64,000 nt of DNA from Herbaspirillum sp. GW103 (GTDB taxonomy: Bacteria; Pseudomonadota; Gammaproteobacteria; Burkholderiales; Burkholderiaceae_D). Where the stretch lies: assembly GCF_000261365.1 (NCBI RefSeq), contig NZ_AJVC01000006.1:124001-188000 (forward strand), written 5' to 3'. Shown piece after piece: positions 7,421-14,907 of the stretch. Both the position numbers and the translations under genes were made by a program. Numbering within the stretch: position 1 is the first letter of the stretch; every line of letters starts with the position of its first letter. The notes under the pieces were generated by a model. That model saw nothing but the letters and a program-made list of their open reading frames with translations, was not told where the DNA came from and searched no databases.

Positions 7421-8707
7421 TCAGAACCGCTGCGGGCTGAACGGCGTCAAATCGATTTCCGGCGCCTGCCCCGCCAGCAACTGTGCGGCGATGCGTCCAG
7501 TGCGGGCTGAACAACCCAGTCCGATGTGACCGTGGCCATAGGCGTGGATGATGTCGGCACTGGCGCTGGCCGGGCCGATGCAGGGCATGCCGTCGGGCGT
7601 GCTGGGACGGCGACCCAGCCAGTATTTCACGTCCTCCACCGGCAGCGTGCGCGGCAGGCCGGGGAAAAGTTTGAGCGCGATGTCGCGCATGATCTCGCCG
7701 CGTCGCCAGTCCGGCGCCGCCTCGAAGGAGGCGAACTCGACCTGCCCGGCAATGCGCAAGCCGGTCTCCATCTGGGTCGCAATGACCTTGAATTCGGACA
7801 CCATCATGGGCGTACGGGCGCGCGCCTGGTGGTCCTGCCCACTGATGACGACGTGGTAGCCGCGCTCGCTCTCCAGTTGCACCTGATCGCCGGCGGCGGC
7901 TGCCAGTGCCTTGGAACGCGCACCGGCGCAGATGACGGCGGCATCGCAGGCGAGTTCGCCCTGTTCGGTCAGCACCGCCTTGAGCCGTCCCTGCTCCACG
8001 CGAAAACCGGTGGCGCGCCCGTCGACACGATGCGCACCGCGCGCCAGTGCATAGGCCTGCAAGGCCTGCAGGTAGGCGGCGGGATGGCGACAGTGACCAG
8101 CCTCGTCGACCTGCACTGCAAAGCCGAAGGCCGGGTCCAGGTCCGGTTCACGCGCACGCAGGGCGGCGCCCTCCACTTCCTGCCACTGGATGCCCAGCTC
8201 GCGGCGCACACCCCAGCCGAAGGCGTCGTTGTCGAAATGCTGGCGCGAACGATAGACGTGCAGGACGCCGGAAGTATCGATCAGGTGGGCCACGCCGGCG
8301 CGCTGCGCTACCTCCAGATGCAGGCTGCGGGCGTCGGCCACCAAGGTGCGCAAGGCGCGCGCCGTGCTACGGATGCGATCACGCCGCGCACTGGCAAGGT
8401 TGCGCACCAGCCATGGAGTGAGGCGCGGCAGGTAGCGCCAGCGAATCGACAAGGGCCCCAGCGGATCCATGAGGTAAGCCGGCACCTTCTTCCACATGCC
8501 CGGCTCCACCGGGGGGATCACCGAATGCGAGGACAACCAGCCGGCATTGCCGTAGCTGGAGGCTTCTTCACTACCGGCTGCATTGAAATCAAGCAGGGTG
8601 ACCTGCAAGCCCTGGTCGAGCGCATGGATGGCGCTCATGAGGCCGACGGCACCGCTGCCGATGATCACGGCATGGCGGGGAAAGATGATCTCAGGGGAGC
8701 TGGACAT
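7421..8707 (-). CDS. FAD-dependent D-amino-acid dehydrogenase-like oxidoreductase
   Basis: The 428-residue protein begins with a Rossmann FAD-binding motif, VIIGSGAVGLMSAIHAL, at about residues 14-30, and has the DAO-type body: SYGNAGWLSSHSV, KYWLGRRPSTPDGMPCIGP and a C-terminal HIGLGCSARTG that closes over FAD. This is the DadA/glycine-oxidase group, which oxidises D-amino acids to 2-oxoacids at the membrane or in the cytoplasm. I chose the second ATG (8707); a start nine codons upstream (8734) is equally lacking an RBS. No racemase or transporter is adjacent, so the substrate is open. Confidence 0.8.
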   Translation of the reverse strand: MSSSPEIIFPRHAVIIGSGAVGLMSAIHALDQGLQVTLLDFNAAGSEEASSYGNAGWLSSHSVIPPVEPGMWKKVPAYLMDPLGPLSIRWRYLPRLTPWLVRNLASARRDRIRSTARALRTLVADARSLHLEVAQRAGVAHLIDTSGVLHVYRSRQHFDNDAFGWGVRRELGIQWQEVEGAALRAREPDLDPAFGFAVQVDEAGHCRHPAAYLQALQAYALARGAHRVDGRATGFRVEQGRLKAVLTEQGELACDAAVICAGARSKALAAAAGDQVQLESERGYHVVISGQDHQARARTPMMVSEFKVIATQMETGLRIAGQVEFASFEAAPDWRRGEIMRDIALKLFPGLPRTLPVEDVKYWLGRRPSTPDGMPCIGPASASADIIHAYGHGHIGLGCSARTGRIAAQLLAGQAPEIDLTPFSPQRF

Positions 8708-8773
8708 GGCGGGATGTGCGACGCAAAGCTGCATGATACGAGAACTGGTCGCAGACGTCAGGCGCGTGCAGGA

Positions 8774-10444
8774 TCACCGCGCCTGGTTGTAGAGCACCGT
8801 GCGCGGCAGATAGGGCTGGCCATTGATGCGCCGCTGCTGATGAAAATGGCCACTGCCGAATTGCACGCTGAGGATGTCATGGCGCGCATCGTAATAGCGT
8901 GACTGCACGCCCAGCAGGCCCATGACCGTATGCTCCAGCTGGTCGGTCTGGTAGGGACGGTACTCGAGCTGGGCCTTGTCTTCCGGACTCTTGCCGGTGA
9001 AGGAGCGGGTCCATACCAGCATCGGGATTTCATAACCGGTGGCGTCGCTCACCGACTGACCGGCGTGATTGCGCGTATGGCCCACCTCCTGCGCATGGTC
9101 GGAACTGAAGAGCAGGCTGGCATTGTCCTGCCGCGCCGCGTTCATGGTGAGTCTGAGCATGCTGCCGACCACGTAGTCGTTGTAGGTCATGGCGTTGTCG
9201 TATTCATTGCGCAGCTGGCGTATCCAAGCCGAGCGGTCAGCACCTTCCAGTTTCTCCGTCACGCCGTCGCGCACGGTGTCGAAACGCGCGTACTCGCCGG
9301 GATAGCGCATGTCATAGGTAGGGTGCGCGCCCAGCAGATGCACCACAATCAGCTTCTTCGGGGCCGGGTCCTGCAAGGCGGTTTCCAGCGCCGGCAAGAG
9401 GTTGCCGTCGAAATTGTTTTCACCGCGCCCGGCCCCCTTGTTGATGAATACCTGCTCGTCGGCACGGCGCGAGACCAGGCCCAGCCAGCCGTCATTGGGG
9501 GGCTGGTTGGACAGCCAGTGAATGCGGAACCCCGCCTCGCGCGCCAGCATCAGAACATCCGGCTTGCGGTTCCAGGCCTGCGGATCGTTGAGGTCGGCGG
9601 GCGTCAACATCTTCATCAGCGAGGCCATGGTGGCCGGTTCCGAGGAGACCACGTCACGAAACACGATGAGCTCCTGGCGCATCGCTTCCAGGGTGGGCGA
9701 GGTCGGGCGCTCGTAGCCATACAGGGACATGTTGGTGCGGTTGAGGCTCTCGCCGATGATCCACACGACGGTGTTGCGTTCCGGTCCCGTGTAACGTACC
9801 TGCCAGTCGGAGCGATGCGCCATGTTGCGCGCCACATCGGCTTCCATGCTGGCGGCCTGGGCCAGTTGGTCGCGATAGTCGAGATAGCGGATGGGCCAGA
9901 ACAGCAGCGGGTTTTCCTTGGCCATGGTGGGATTGAAATGCAGGGCCACGAACACGGCCAGCAAGGCGCCCACGGCGGCCCGGCCACGCCAGCGCCAGGG
10001 TGCGGCGGGCCGGGCCTGCTCGCGGCGTCGCAGCCAGCGCTCGCCCAGCCAGGCCAGGCTCATCATCACCACAAAGGCCAGCACGGCCTGGGCCACGTCG
10101 CGCCAGTTGTGGCGGAAGAACTCGCTGCTCTCGGCGGGGTTGGTGTTGAAGACGGCTTGCAGCACCAGAATGGGATTGGGGCGCAGGCCGAAGTAGTCGC
10201 GCAGGAAACCCTTGATGGCCGCATCGAGGAAGAACAGCCCGAGCACGGCCAGGGTAGCGCGCGAGAACCACTGCGGCCGCTCGCGCAGCCAGGGCAATAT
10301 CAGGAACAGGCCGGCAATGCCCGGCAAGGCGGTCGCCATGAGCACGCTGCTCTTGGCCAGTTCATTGGTGCTGATGCGATCCAGTGCCCAGAAGATGACC
10401 AGGCCCACGAGACCCAGGCCAAGTCGGTTGACCAGTTTGTTCAA
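8774..10444 (-). CDS. CptA/EptA-like phosphoethanolamine transferase (sulfatase fold)
   Basis: The 556-residue inner-membrane enzyme has about four hydrophobic N-terminal segments (1-170) and a periplasmic alkaline-phosphatase/sulfatase domain. Metal and catalytic residues are recognisable: Glu232 in GESLNRTNMSLYGY, the probable nucleophile Thr274 in EPATMASL, His376 in HLLGAHPTYD and Asp451-His452 in SSDHAQEVG. The motif spacing resembles CptA, which modifies core heptose, more than EptA or MCR. Such enzymes transfer phosphoethanolamine from phosphatidylethanolamine to LPS and affect polymyxin sensitivity. The start is TTG (10442-10444) with GGAAAG upstream. No two-component regulator is adjacent. 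The 278 bp upstream of it (10445-10722) are without a gene. Confidence 0.85.
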   Translation of the reverse strand: MNKLVNRLGLGLVGLVIFWALDRISTNELAKSSVLMATALPGIAGLFLILPWLRERPQWFSRATLAVLGLFFLDAAIKGFLRDYFGLRPNPILVLQAVFNTNPAESSEFFRHNWRDVAQAVLAFVVMMSLAWLGERWLRRREQARPAAPWRWRGRAAVGALLAVFVALHFNPTMAKENPLLFWPIRYLDYRDQLAQAASMEADVARNMAHRSDWQVRYTGPERNTVVWIIGESLNRTNMSLYGYERPTSPTLEAMRQELIVFRDVVSSEPATMASLMKMLTPADLNDPQAWNRKPDVLMLAREAGFRIHWLSNQPPNDGWLGLVSRRADEQVFINKGAGRGENNFDGNLLPALETALQDPAPKKLIVVHLLGAHPTYDMRYPGEYARFDTVRDGVTEKLEGADRSAWIRQLRNEYDNAMTYNDYVVGSMLRLTMNAARQDNASLLFSSDHAQEVGHTRNHAGQSVSDATGYEIPMLVWTRSFTGKSPEDKAQLEYRPYQTDQLEHTVMGLLGVQSRYYDARHDILSVQFGSGHFHQQRRINGQPYLPRTVLYNQAR

Positions 10445-10722
10445 TGCAGTCTTTCCGCCGCCCCACCCGGCAAGATGTTATCCCGAAGAAATATTGTCCG
10501 TGACACCGCTTCCCTGGCGGCTTGTTCACCCTGGTGCCGACACGCTGTCGGGCCTGCGCGATAGGACAGGCTCGGCGATGATTTGTTTCCGCGCGGCGCG
10601 GCAGAGTATCGCACCCCGCATGAAAAACGCCAACCATGCCGGCTCAGATCCGCTGCCGCGTGAGTGCAGCGGTACATCCATCCCCGTCGGGTTCTTTGCT
10701 TCCCTGTCCGCGGTGCGCAGGC

Positions 10723-11556
10723 TCAGCCGAAACGGAATAACTGCGCCGCCGTCTCGCCGGTGATGCGCCGGCGGTCTTGTTCATCACTCACCAGGGCCTC
10801 GAAGCGTCGCCAGCTGTCGCCGTAGTCGGTCACGCTTTCATGCTGGGTATGCGGCCAGTCGCTGCCCCACAGCAGGCGATCGACCCCGAAGTGCCGGCGC
10901 AGCAGCGGCCAGGCCCGGCGCGCGAAACGGGCACCACCCTCGCTGCCGCCGTTGCGATACTGCGCCGACAATTTCACCCACACCTGACGCGAGGCGGCGA
11001 TGGACAGCAGGTAGCCAAAACCGGGGTCGTCCACGCCCAGCGCCGCATCGACCCGGCCGAAGTGATCGACCACCACGTTCAAACCCAGTGCCAGCAAGGG
11101 TTCCAGCACCAGCGGCAAATCCGCGGCCTCGCGATGGATCTCGACCTGCCAGCCCATGGCCGCAATGTGCGTGAGCGTGTCGTGCCAGACACCGCGCAAA
11201 TCGGGCAGCGGCGCACCGCCCACCAGGTTCAGGCGTATGCCGACCACGCCGCCCTGCTGCAGGGCCTGCAACTGCGCCAGGCCGATATCCGCGTCGACCA
11301 TGGCGATGCCGCGCAGGCGTTGCGGGGCACGGGCGATGGCTTGCAGCAGATAATCGTTGTCGCTGCCCAGGAAACTCGGTTGCACCAGTACGCCATGACT
11401 CATGCCATGTGCATCCAGCCGCGCCAGGTATTCATCGACCGTGACGTCATAGGCCGGCGTGTAACGGCGTACGTCGGCCATCGGCAGGCCGCGCGCAAAG
11501 ACGTGCGCGTGAGTATCGATGCGCAGCGCGGCTGGGGGCACGGCGGGAAAACTCAT
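10723..11556 (-). CDS. Amidohydrolase, 2-pyrone-4,6-dicarboxylate lactonase (LigI)-like
   Basis: The 277-residue TIM-barrel hydrolase shows the amidohydrolase_2 signature: IDTHAHVF near residue 13 (metal-site HxH), VEIHRE, VVDHFGR and LLWGSDWPHTQ (catalytic Asp). Order and length match the LigI/L-fuconolactonase/4-sulfomuconolactonase group, which opens lactones in sugar-acid or aromatic catabolism. The ATG overlaps the stop of the upstream MFS gene by 4 bp (ATGA), so the two are translationally coupled. A lactone or cyclic acid imported by that transporter is the likely substrate, but which one is unknown. Confidence 0.8.
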   Translation of the reverse strand: MSFPAVPPAALRIDTHAHVFARGLPMADVRRYTPAYDVTVDEYLARLDAHGMSHGVLVQPSFLGSDNDYLLQAIARAPQRLRGIAMVDADIGLAQLQALQQGGVVGIRLNLVGGAPLPDLRGVWHDTLTHIAAMGWQVEIHREAADLPLVLEPLLALGLNVVVDHFGRVDAALGVDDPGFGYLLSIAASRQVWVKLSAQYRNGGSEGGARFARRAWPLLRRHFGVDRLLWGSDWPHTQHESVTDYGDSWRRFEALVSDEQDRRRITGETAAQLFRFG

Positions 11557-12794
11557 GCGCCGGTTTCCATCTGGCGGCCCCGGGTTTCCGGCAGCATCAG
11601 CACGGCGATCACGACCAGCGAATAAGCGATGGCAGCATCGATGCCAATGGCCTGGCCCAGCGGCATGGAGTCGCTCATGTGGCCGACCAGGACCGGGAAA
11701 CCGGCCGAGGCCACGCGTCCGAAGTTGTAGCAGAAGCCCACGCCGGTACCGCGAATGCCACTGGGGTACAGCTCATTGAAGAGCGCCCCCAGGCTAGCCG
11801 GGATACCGGCGGCGAAGAAGCCGAGCGGGAAGCCGCATACCAGCATCTGGGTGTTGCTCAGGGGCAGGAAGATGTAGCACAGCACAGTGGCTACGCAGCA
11901 CAGGGCGAAGCTGGCCACGGTACGACGACGGCCGATGCGATCCAGCAATTGCGCGCTGACGATGCAGCCGCACCAGAAGGCGATGATGATGACGGCCAGG
12001 TAGCCGCCGGTAGAGAGCACCGACAGGTGCTTCTCGGTCTTGAGGTAGGTCGGCAGCCAGGTCATCAGTGCGTAGTAGCCGCCGTGCGCACCCACGCCCA
12101 GCAGGCTGCCGATGAGGGTCAGGCGCAGCACATCGGGGCGGAAGATGCCCAGCAGCGTGCTGGCGGCGGGCTTGCCGGCAGCTGCCTTGCGACCGGCCAG
12201 GAAGGCATCGGTCTCGGGCACCGAACGCCGCACGTAGACCACCAGCAGCGCGGGCAGCAGGCCGATGATGAACATCGCGCGCCAGGCCATTTCCTGCGGC
12301 AGCATGGTGAAGAGCACCGAGAACAGCAGCACTGCACCGCCCCAGCCTACGGCCCAGGCACTCTGCACGGTACCCATGGCACGACCGCGATGTTCGGCGC
12401 GGATGGTCTCGGCCATCAGCACCGCACCGGCCGCCCATTCGCCGCCGAAACCGAAGCCCTGCAAGGCTTTGAGCACCAGCAGTTGCGGATAACTCTGGGC
12501 GAACGCGCTCAGGAAGGTGAACAGGGAGAACCAGATGATGGTGATCTGCAGGGTCTTGACGCGTCCGTAGCGGTCCGACAGAGTGCCGGCGAACCAGCCG
12601 CCAATGGCAGAGGCCACCAGGGTGGCTCCGCTGATCATGCCGGCATCGGCCTTGGAGAGCGAAAAGGCTGCAATCAGTGCGGGGATGGCCAGGCTGAACA
12701 TTTGCACGTCCAGTGCGTCCAGTGCCCAACCACTGAAGCAGGCCCAGAAAGTCTTGCGTTCCTTGGCAGTGACCTGCCGATACCATGAAAACAT
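11553..12794 (-). CDS. MFS transporter, SHS/AAHS type organic-acid symporter
   Basis: The 413-residue protein starts MFSWYRQVTAKERKTF and enters helix 1 with the motif GWALDALDVQMFSLAIPAL typical of carboxylate and aromatic-acid symporters (GxxLDxxD). Motif A LSDRYGRVKT follows between helices 2 and 3, and LLDRIGRRRT marks the second half. The ATG at 12794 has AGAGGA upstream and was preferred to a longer frame lacking hydrophobicity. It is the first gene of a two-gene operon with the LigI-like hydrolase. A 24-bp palindrome lies about 140 bp upstream. Confidence 0.8.
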   Translation of the reverse strand: MFSWYRQVTAKERKTFWACFSGWALDALDVQMFSLAIPALIAAFSLSKADAGMISGATLVASAIGGWFAGTLSDRYGRVKTLQITIIWFSLFTFLSAFAQSYPQLLVLKALQGFGFGGEWAAGAVLMAETIRAEHRGRAMGTVQSAWAVGWGGAVLLFSVLFTMLPQEMAWRAMFIIGLLPALLVVYVRRSVPETDAFLAGRKAAAGKPAASTLLGIFRPDVLRLTLIGSLLGVGAHGGYYALMTWLPTYLKTEKHLSVLSTGGYLAVIIIAFWCGCIVSAQLLDRIGRRRTVASFALCCVATVLCYIFLPLSNTQMLVCGFPLGFFAAGIPASLGALFNELYPSGIRGTGVGFCYNFGRVASAGFPVLVGHMSDSMPLGQAIGIDAAIAYSLVVIAVLMLPETRGRQMETGA

Positions 12795-12931
12795 GTCTCG
12801 TCCTCTATGCTGAAGGCGCGCAACCTCGGGCTGCCCCGCCCGGCAGCCCATGCTGTGACGGAACGTGGTGCCAGACCGATGGCGGCGCGTAGCGGATTGA
12901 TTGATCGGATGAATTATTCAGTTACTCAACT

Positions 12932-12955
12932 ACTCATATAGTCATCTATATGAGT
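12932..12955. promoter_or_regulatory. Perfect inverted repeat, probable operator of the MFS-amidohydrolase operon
   Basis: ACTCATATAG (12932-12941) and CTATATGAGT (12946-12955) are exact reverse complements separated by TCAT, in an AT-rich patch unlike the surrounding GC-rich DNA. It lies in the 288-bp gap (12795-13082) between the MFS start and the end of the APS kinase gene. No regulator gene is adjacent, so the binding protein would be encoded elsewhere. No U-tract follows, which argues against a terminator. Confidence 0.55.
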
Positions 12956-13082
12956 TAACGGAAGATAACACAGCCGGGATGGCGCAACAATCTTCCTGTG
13001 CGCCGTGTTTTCGTGGTCATTGCACTCAAGCTTCAGCAGGAGCGGGAGGAGGATGTTGCCGCCGATATCTCTTCCAAGGCCT

Positions 13083-13691
13083 TCATGCTGGGTTGCGCGG
13101 CAGCACCGTACGCACGTAGCGCAGCAGCTTATCCAGGCTTTCATCCAGTGATTCAGCACCGCTCCGGACAATATAGTCGGCATGTTCGGGGGCCTCATAA
13201 GGCGCACTGATGCCGGTGAAGTCGTCGATCTCACCCATGCGGGCCTTGCGGTACAGGCCCTTGGGATCACGCATCTCACAAGTGGCCAGATCGGCGGCGA
13301 CATGGATTTCGTGAAAAGCCTGGCGGCAGCAGGCGCGCGCCTGGGCACGATCGCTTCGGTAGGGCGAGATGAATGCAGTGATGCAAATCAGTCCGGCATC
13401 GGCGAACAGCGCCGCCACTTCGCCGACACGGCGAATGTTCTCCCGGCGATCCTGCGCACTGAAGCCGAGATTGGCATTGAGCCCGCTGCGGATATTGTCT
13501 CCATCCAGGACATAGCAGGAATATCCCAGGCGCATGAGTGCCTGCTCCAGTGCCATGGCCAGGCTGGATTTCCCCGACGCCGACAGACCGGTGAGCCAGA
13601 GCACCGCACCGTCATGGCCATAGTGGATGTAGCGCTCGCGGCGACTGACGGTATGTGAAATCGTGGTGATGTTGGGTGGCACGGCGGTCAC
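13083..13691 (-). CDS. cysC: Adenylylsulfate (APS) kinase, stand-alone
   Basis: The 202-residue enzyme phosphorylates APS to PAPS, the universal sulfuryl donor. It has the P-loop GLSASGKSS (35-43), LDGDNIRSGLNANLGFSAQDRREN (APS site) and ITAFISPYRSDR, all hallmark CysC motifs. The start is a GTG at 13689-13691 with AGGAG nine bases upstream; the longer frame is not conserved. It is the last gene of an operon with a TPR-glycosyltransferase-like gene (37 bp upstream) and a TPR-sulfotransferase. No ATP sulfurylase or PAPS reductase is nearby, so the context points to PAPS supply for the sulfotransferase rather than to cysteine synthesis. Confidence 0.9.
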   Translation of the reverse strand: MTAVPPNITTISHTVSRRERYIHYGHDGAVLWLTGLSASGKSSLAMALEQALMRLGYSCYVLDGDNIRSGLNANLGFSAQDRRENIRRVGEVAALFADAGLICITAFISPYRSDRAQARACCRQAFHEIHVAADLATCEMRDPKGLYRKARMGEIDDFTGISAPYEAPEHADYIVRSGAESLDESLDKLLRYVRTVLPRNPA

Positions 13692-13728
13692 GACATGACT
13701 CCTGGAATGTGAAAAATGGCTGTACCTG

Positions 13729-14892
13729 TCAGGTTTGCACCGAGGCCTCGCGCAGGCGGCCCAGTTCGGCGCGAACAGATTGCAAGACCGTTCCCCATAC
13801 GCCCCGCGACTGCTGACGGAACAGGCGTAGCGAGGGATACCAGGGGGTATCCTCACGCTGCAACAACCAGCGCCAGTCCGCTACGAAAGGCAGCATTACC
13901 CAGGCCGGCCTGCCCAGCGCACCGGCCAGGTGCACGGGTGACGAATCCACCGATACCAGCACGTCGATCAGGCTGAGGATGGCAGCGGTGTCTTCGAAGT
14001 CGGCAATCTCCTCGCTCAACGACAGCAGCGCCATACCCGGTGGAGGATGCGCCGCTTCCGCGCTCGCCGGTCCCTTCTGCAGCGAGAGGAAGGTGATGCC
14101 TTGCTGCGCCAGCGGCGCCAGCTCGGACAAGCCCATGGAGCGTTGCCGGTCGTTGGCATGGATCGGCCGGCCCGCCCAGACGAGGCCGACCAGCGGTCGT
14201 GGCAGTGATGCCAGGCGGGTACGCCATTTGTCGAGGCGCGCCGGGTCGGCGCTGAGGTAGCCGACACTGACAGGCAGATCGTCCAACGTCAGGCCCATTG
14301 CCAGCGGCAAACTCATCAACTCGCAGTGAAAATCGAACGGCGGCGGAATGGTGCCGGCGACAATGATCTGGTCGTATCCGCTGCAGCGGGCAGCAAGCGC
14401 GTAGCTTTCGGCGTTGATCTCGAGGATGATGCGGGCGCCGCTGCGCTGGCGGGCCCATTGCAGCATTCGCAGGAACTGGAAGGTGTCGCCATAGCCCTGC
14501 TCGTCGTGGATCAACAGCGTCTTGCCGTGAAGCGGCTGTCCTTCCCAACGGGGGCTTTGCACATGGCGCCCGATCATGCGGGTATGGTCCATCCTGTAGC
14601 GGAAACGGTACTGCTGCCATCCTCGCGTGAACTCGCCTTGCGCGAGGAGTATCTCCGCCAGATCGAAGCGTGCCGCCATGTCGCCAGGGACCGCCTGCAC
14701 GATCATCTCGAGAATCTGGCGAACCTCCTCGATCTTGCCCTGCTGGCGGACGGCATGGGCCAGCTGCTTCCACAGGAAAACCGGACCGCTACCGGATGCC
14801 AGCGCCTGGCGCAGCAGGATCTCGGCCTCGACCAGACGTTCCTGCTCAAGCAGCGCATGCGCCTGTTGATGAATGGACTGGTAGTCGAACAT
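13729..14892 (-). CDS. TPR protein with GT9-like glycosyltransferase C-terminus
   Basis: The 387-residue cytoplasmic protein opens with two to three tetratricopeptide repeats (about 1-100). It continues with a glycosyltransferase-9/heptosyltransferase-like fold: LLIHDEQGYGDTFQFLRML (126-144), VGLVWAGRP (235-243) and LIDVLVSVDSSPVHLAGALG (308-327), the last being the nucleotide-sugar-binding signature. Proteins of this architecture are often annotated only as TPR. GT9 relatives include the heptosyltransferases that glycosylate autotransporters. The ATG has AGGAG 12 bases upstream. It starts 15 bp after the sulfotransferase stop, so both belong to one operon. The acceptor is unknown; the divergent autotransporter is the obvious candidate. 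Confidence 0.75.
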   Translation of the reverse strand: MFDYQSIHQQAHALLEQERLVEAEILLRQALASGSGPVFLWKQLAHAVRQQGKIEEVRQILEMIVQAVPGDMAARFDLAEILLAQGEFTRGWQQYRFRYRMDHTRMIGRHVQSPRWEGQPLHGKTLLIHDEQGYGDTFQFLRMLQWARQRSGARIILEINAESYALAARCSGYDQIIVAGTIPPPFDFHCELMSLPLAMGLTLDDLPVSVGYLSADPARLDKWRTRLASLPRPLVGLVWAGRPIHANDRQRSMGLSELAPLAQQGITFLSLQKGPASAEAAHPPPGMALLSLSEEIADFEDTAAILSLIDVLVSVDSSPVHLAGALGRPAWVMLPFVADWRWLLQREDTPWYPSLRLFRQQSRGVWGTVLQSVRAELGRLREASVQT

Positions 14893-14907
14893 GGTCGCCA
14901 GCCGCTC

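Noticed and set aside
8930..10564. Plus-strand frame of 544 codons opposite the phosphoethanolamine transferase
   Set aside because: No motif and shadow composition; the opposite strand has a full sulfatase-fold active site.
13083..13856. Longer 257-codon version of the APS kinase
   Set aside because: The extra N-terminal 55 codons overlap the end of the upstream TPR gene and lack conservation; GTG at 13691 has AGGAG upstream.
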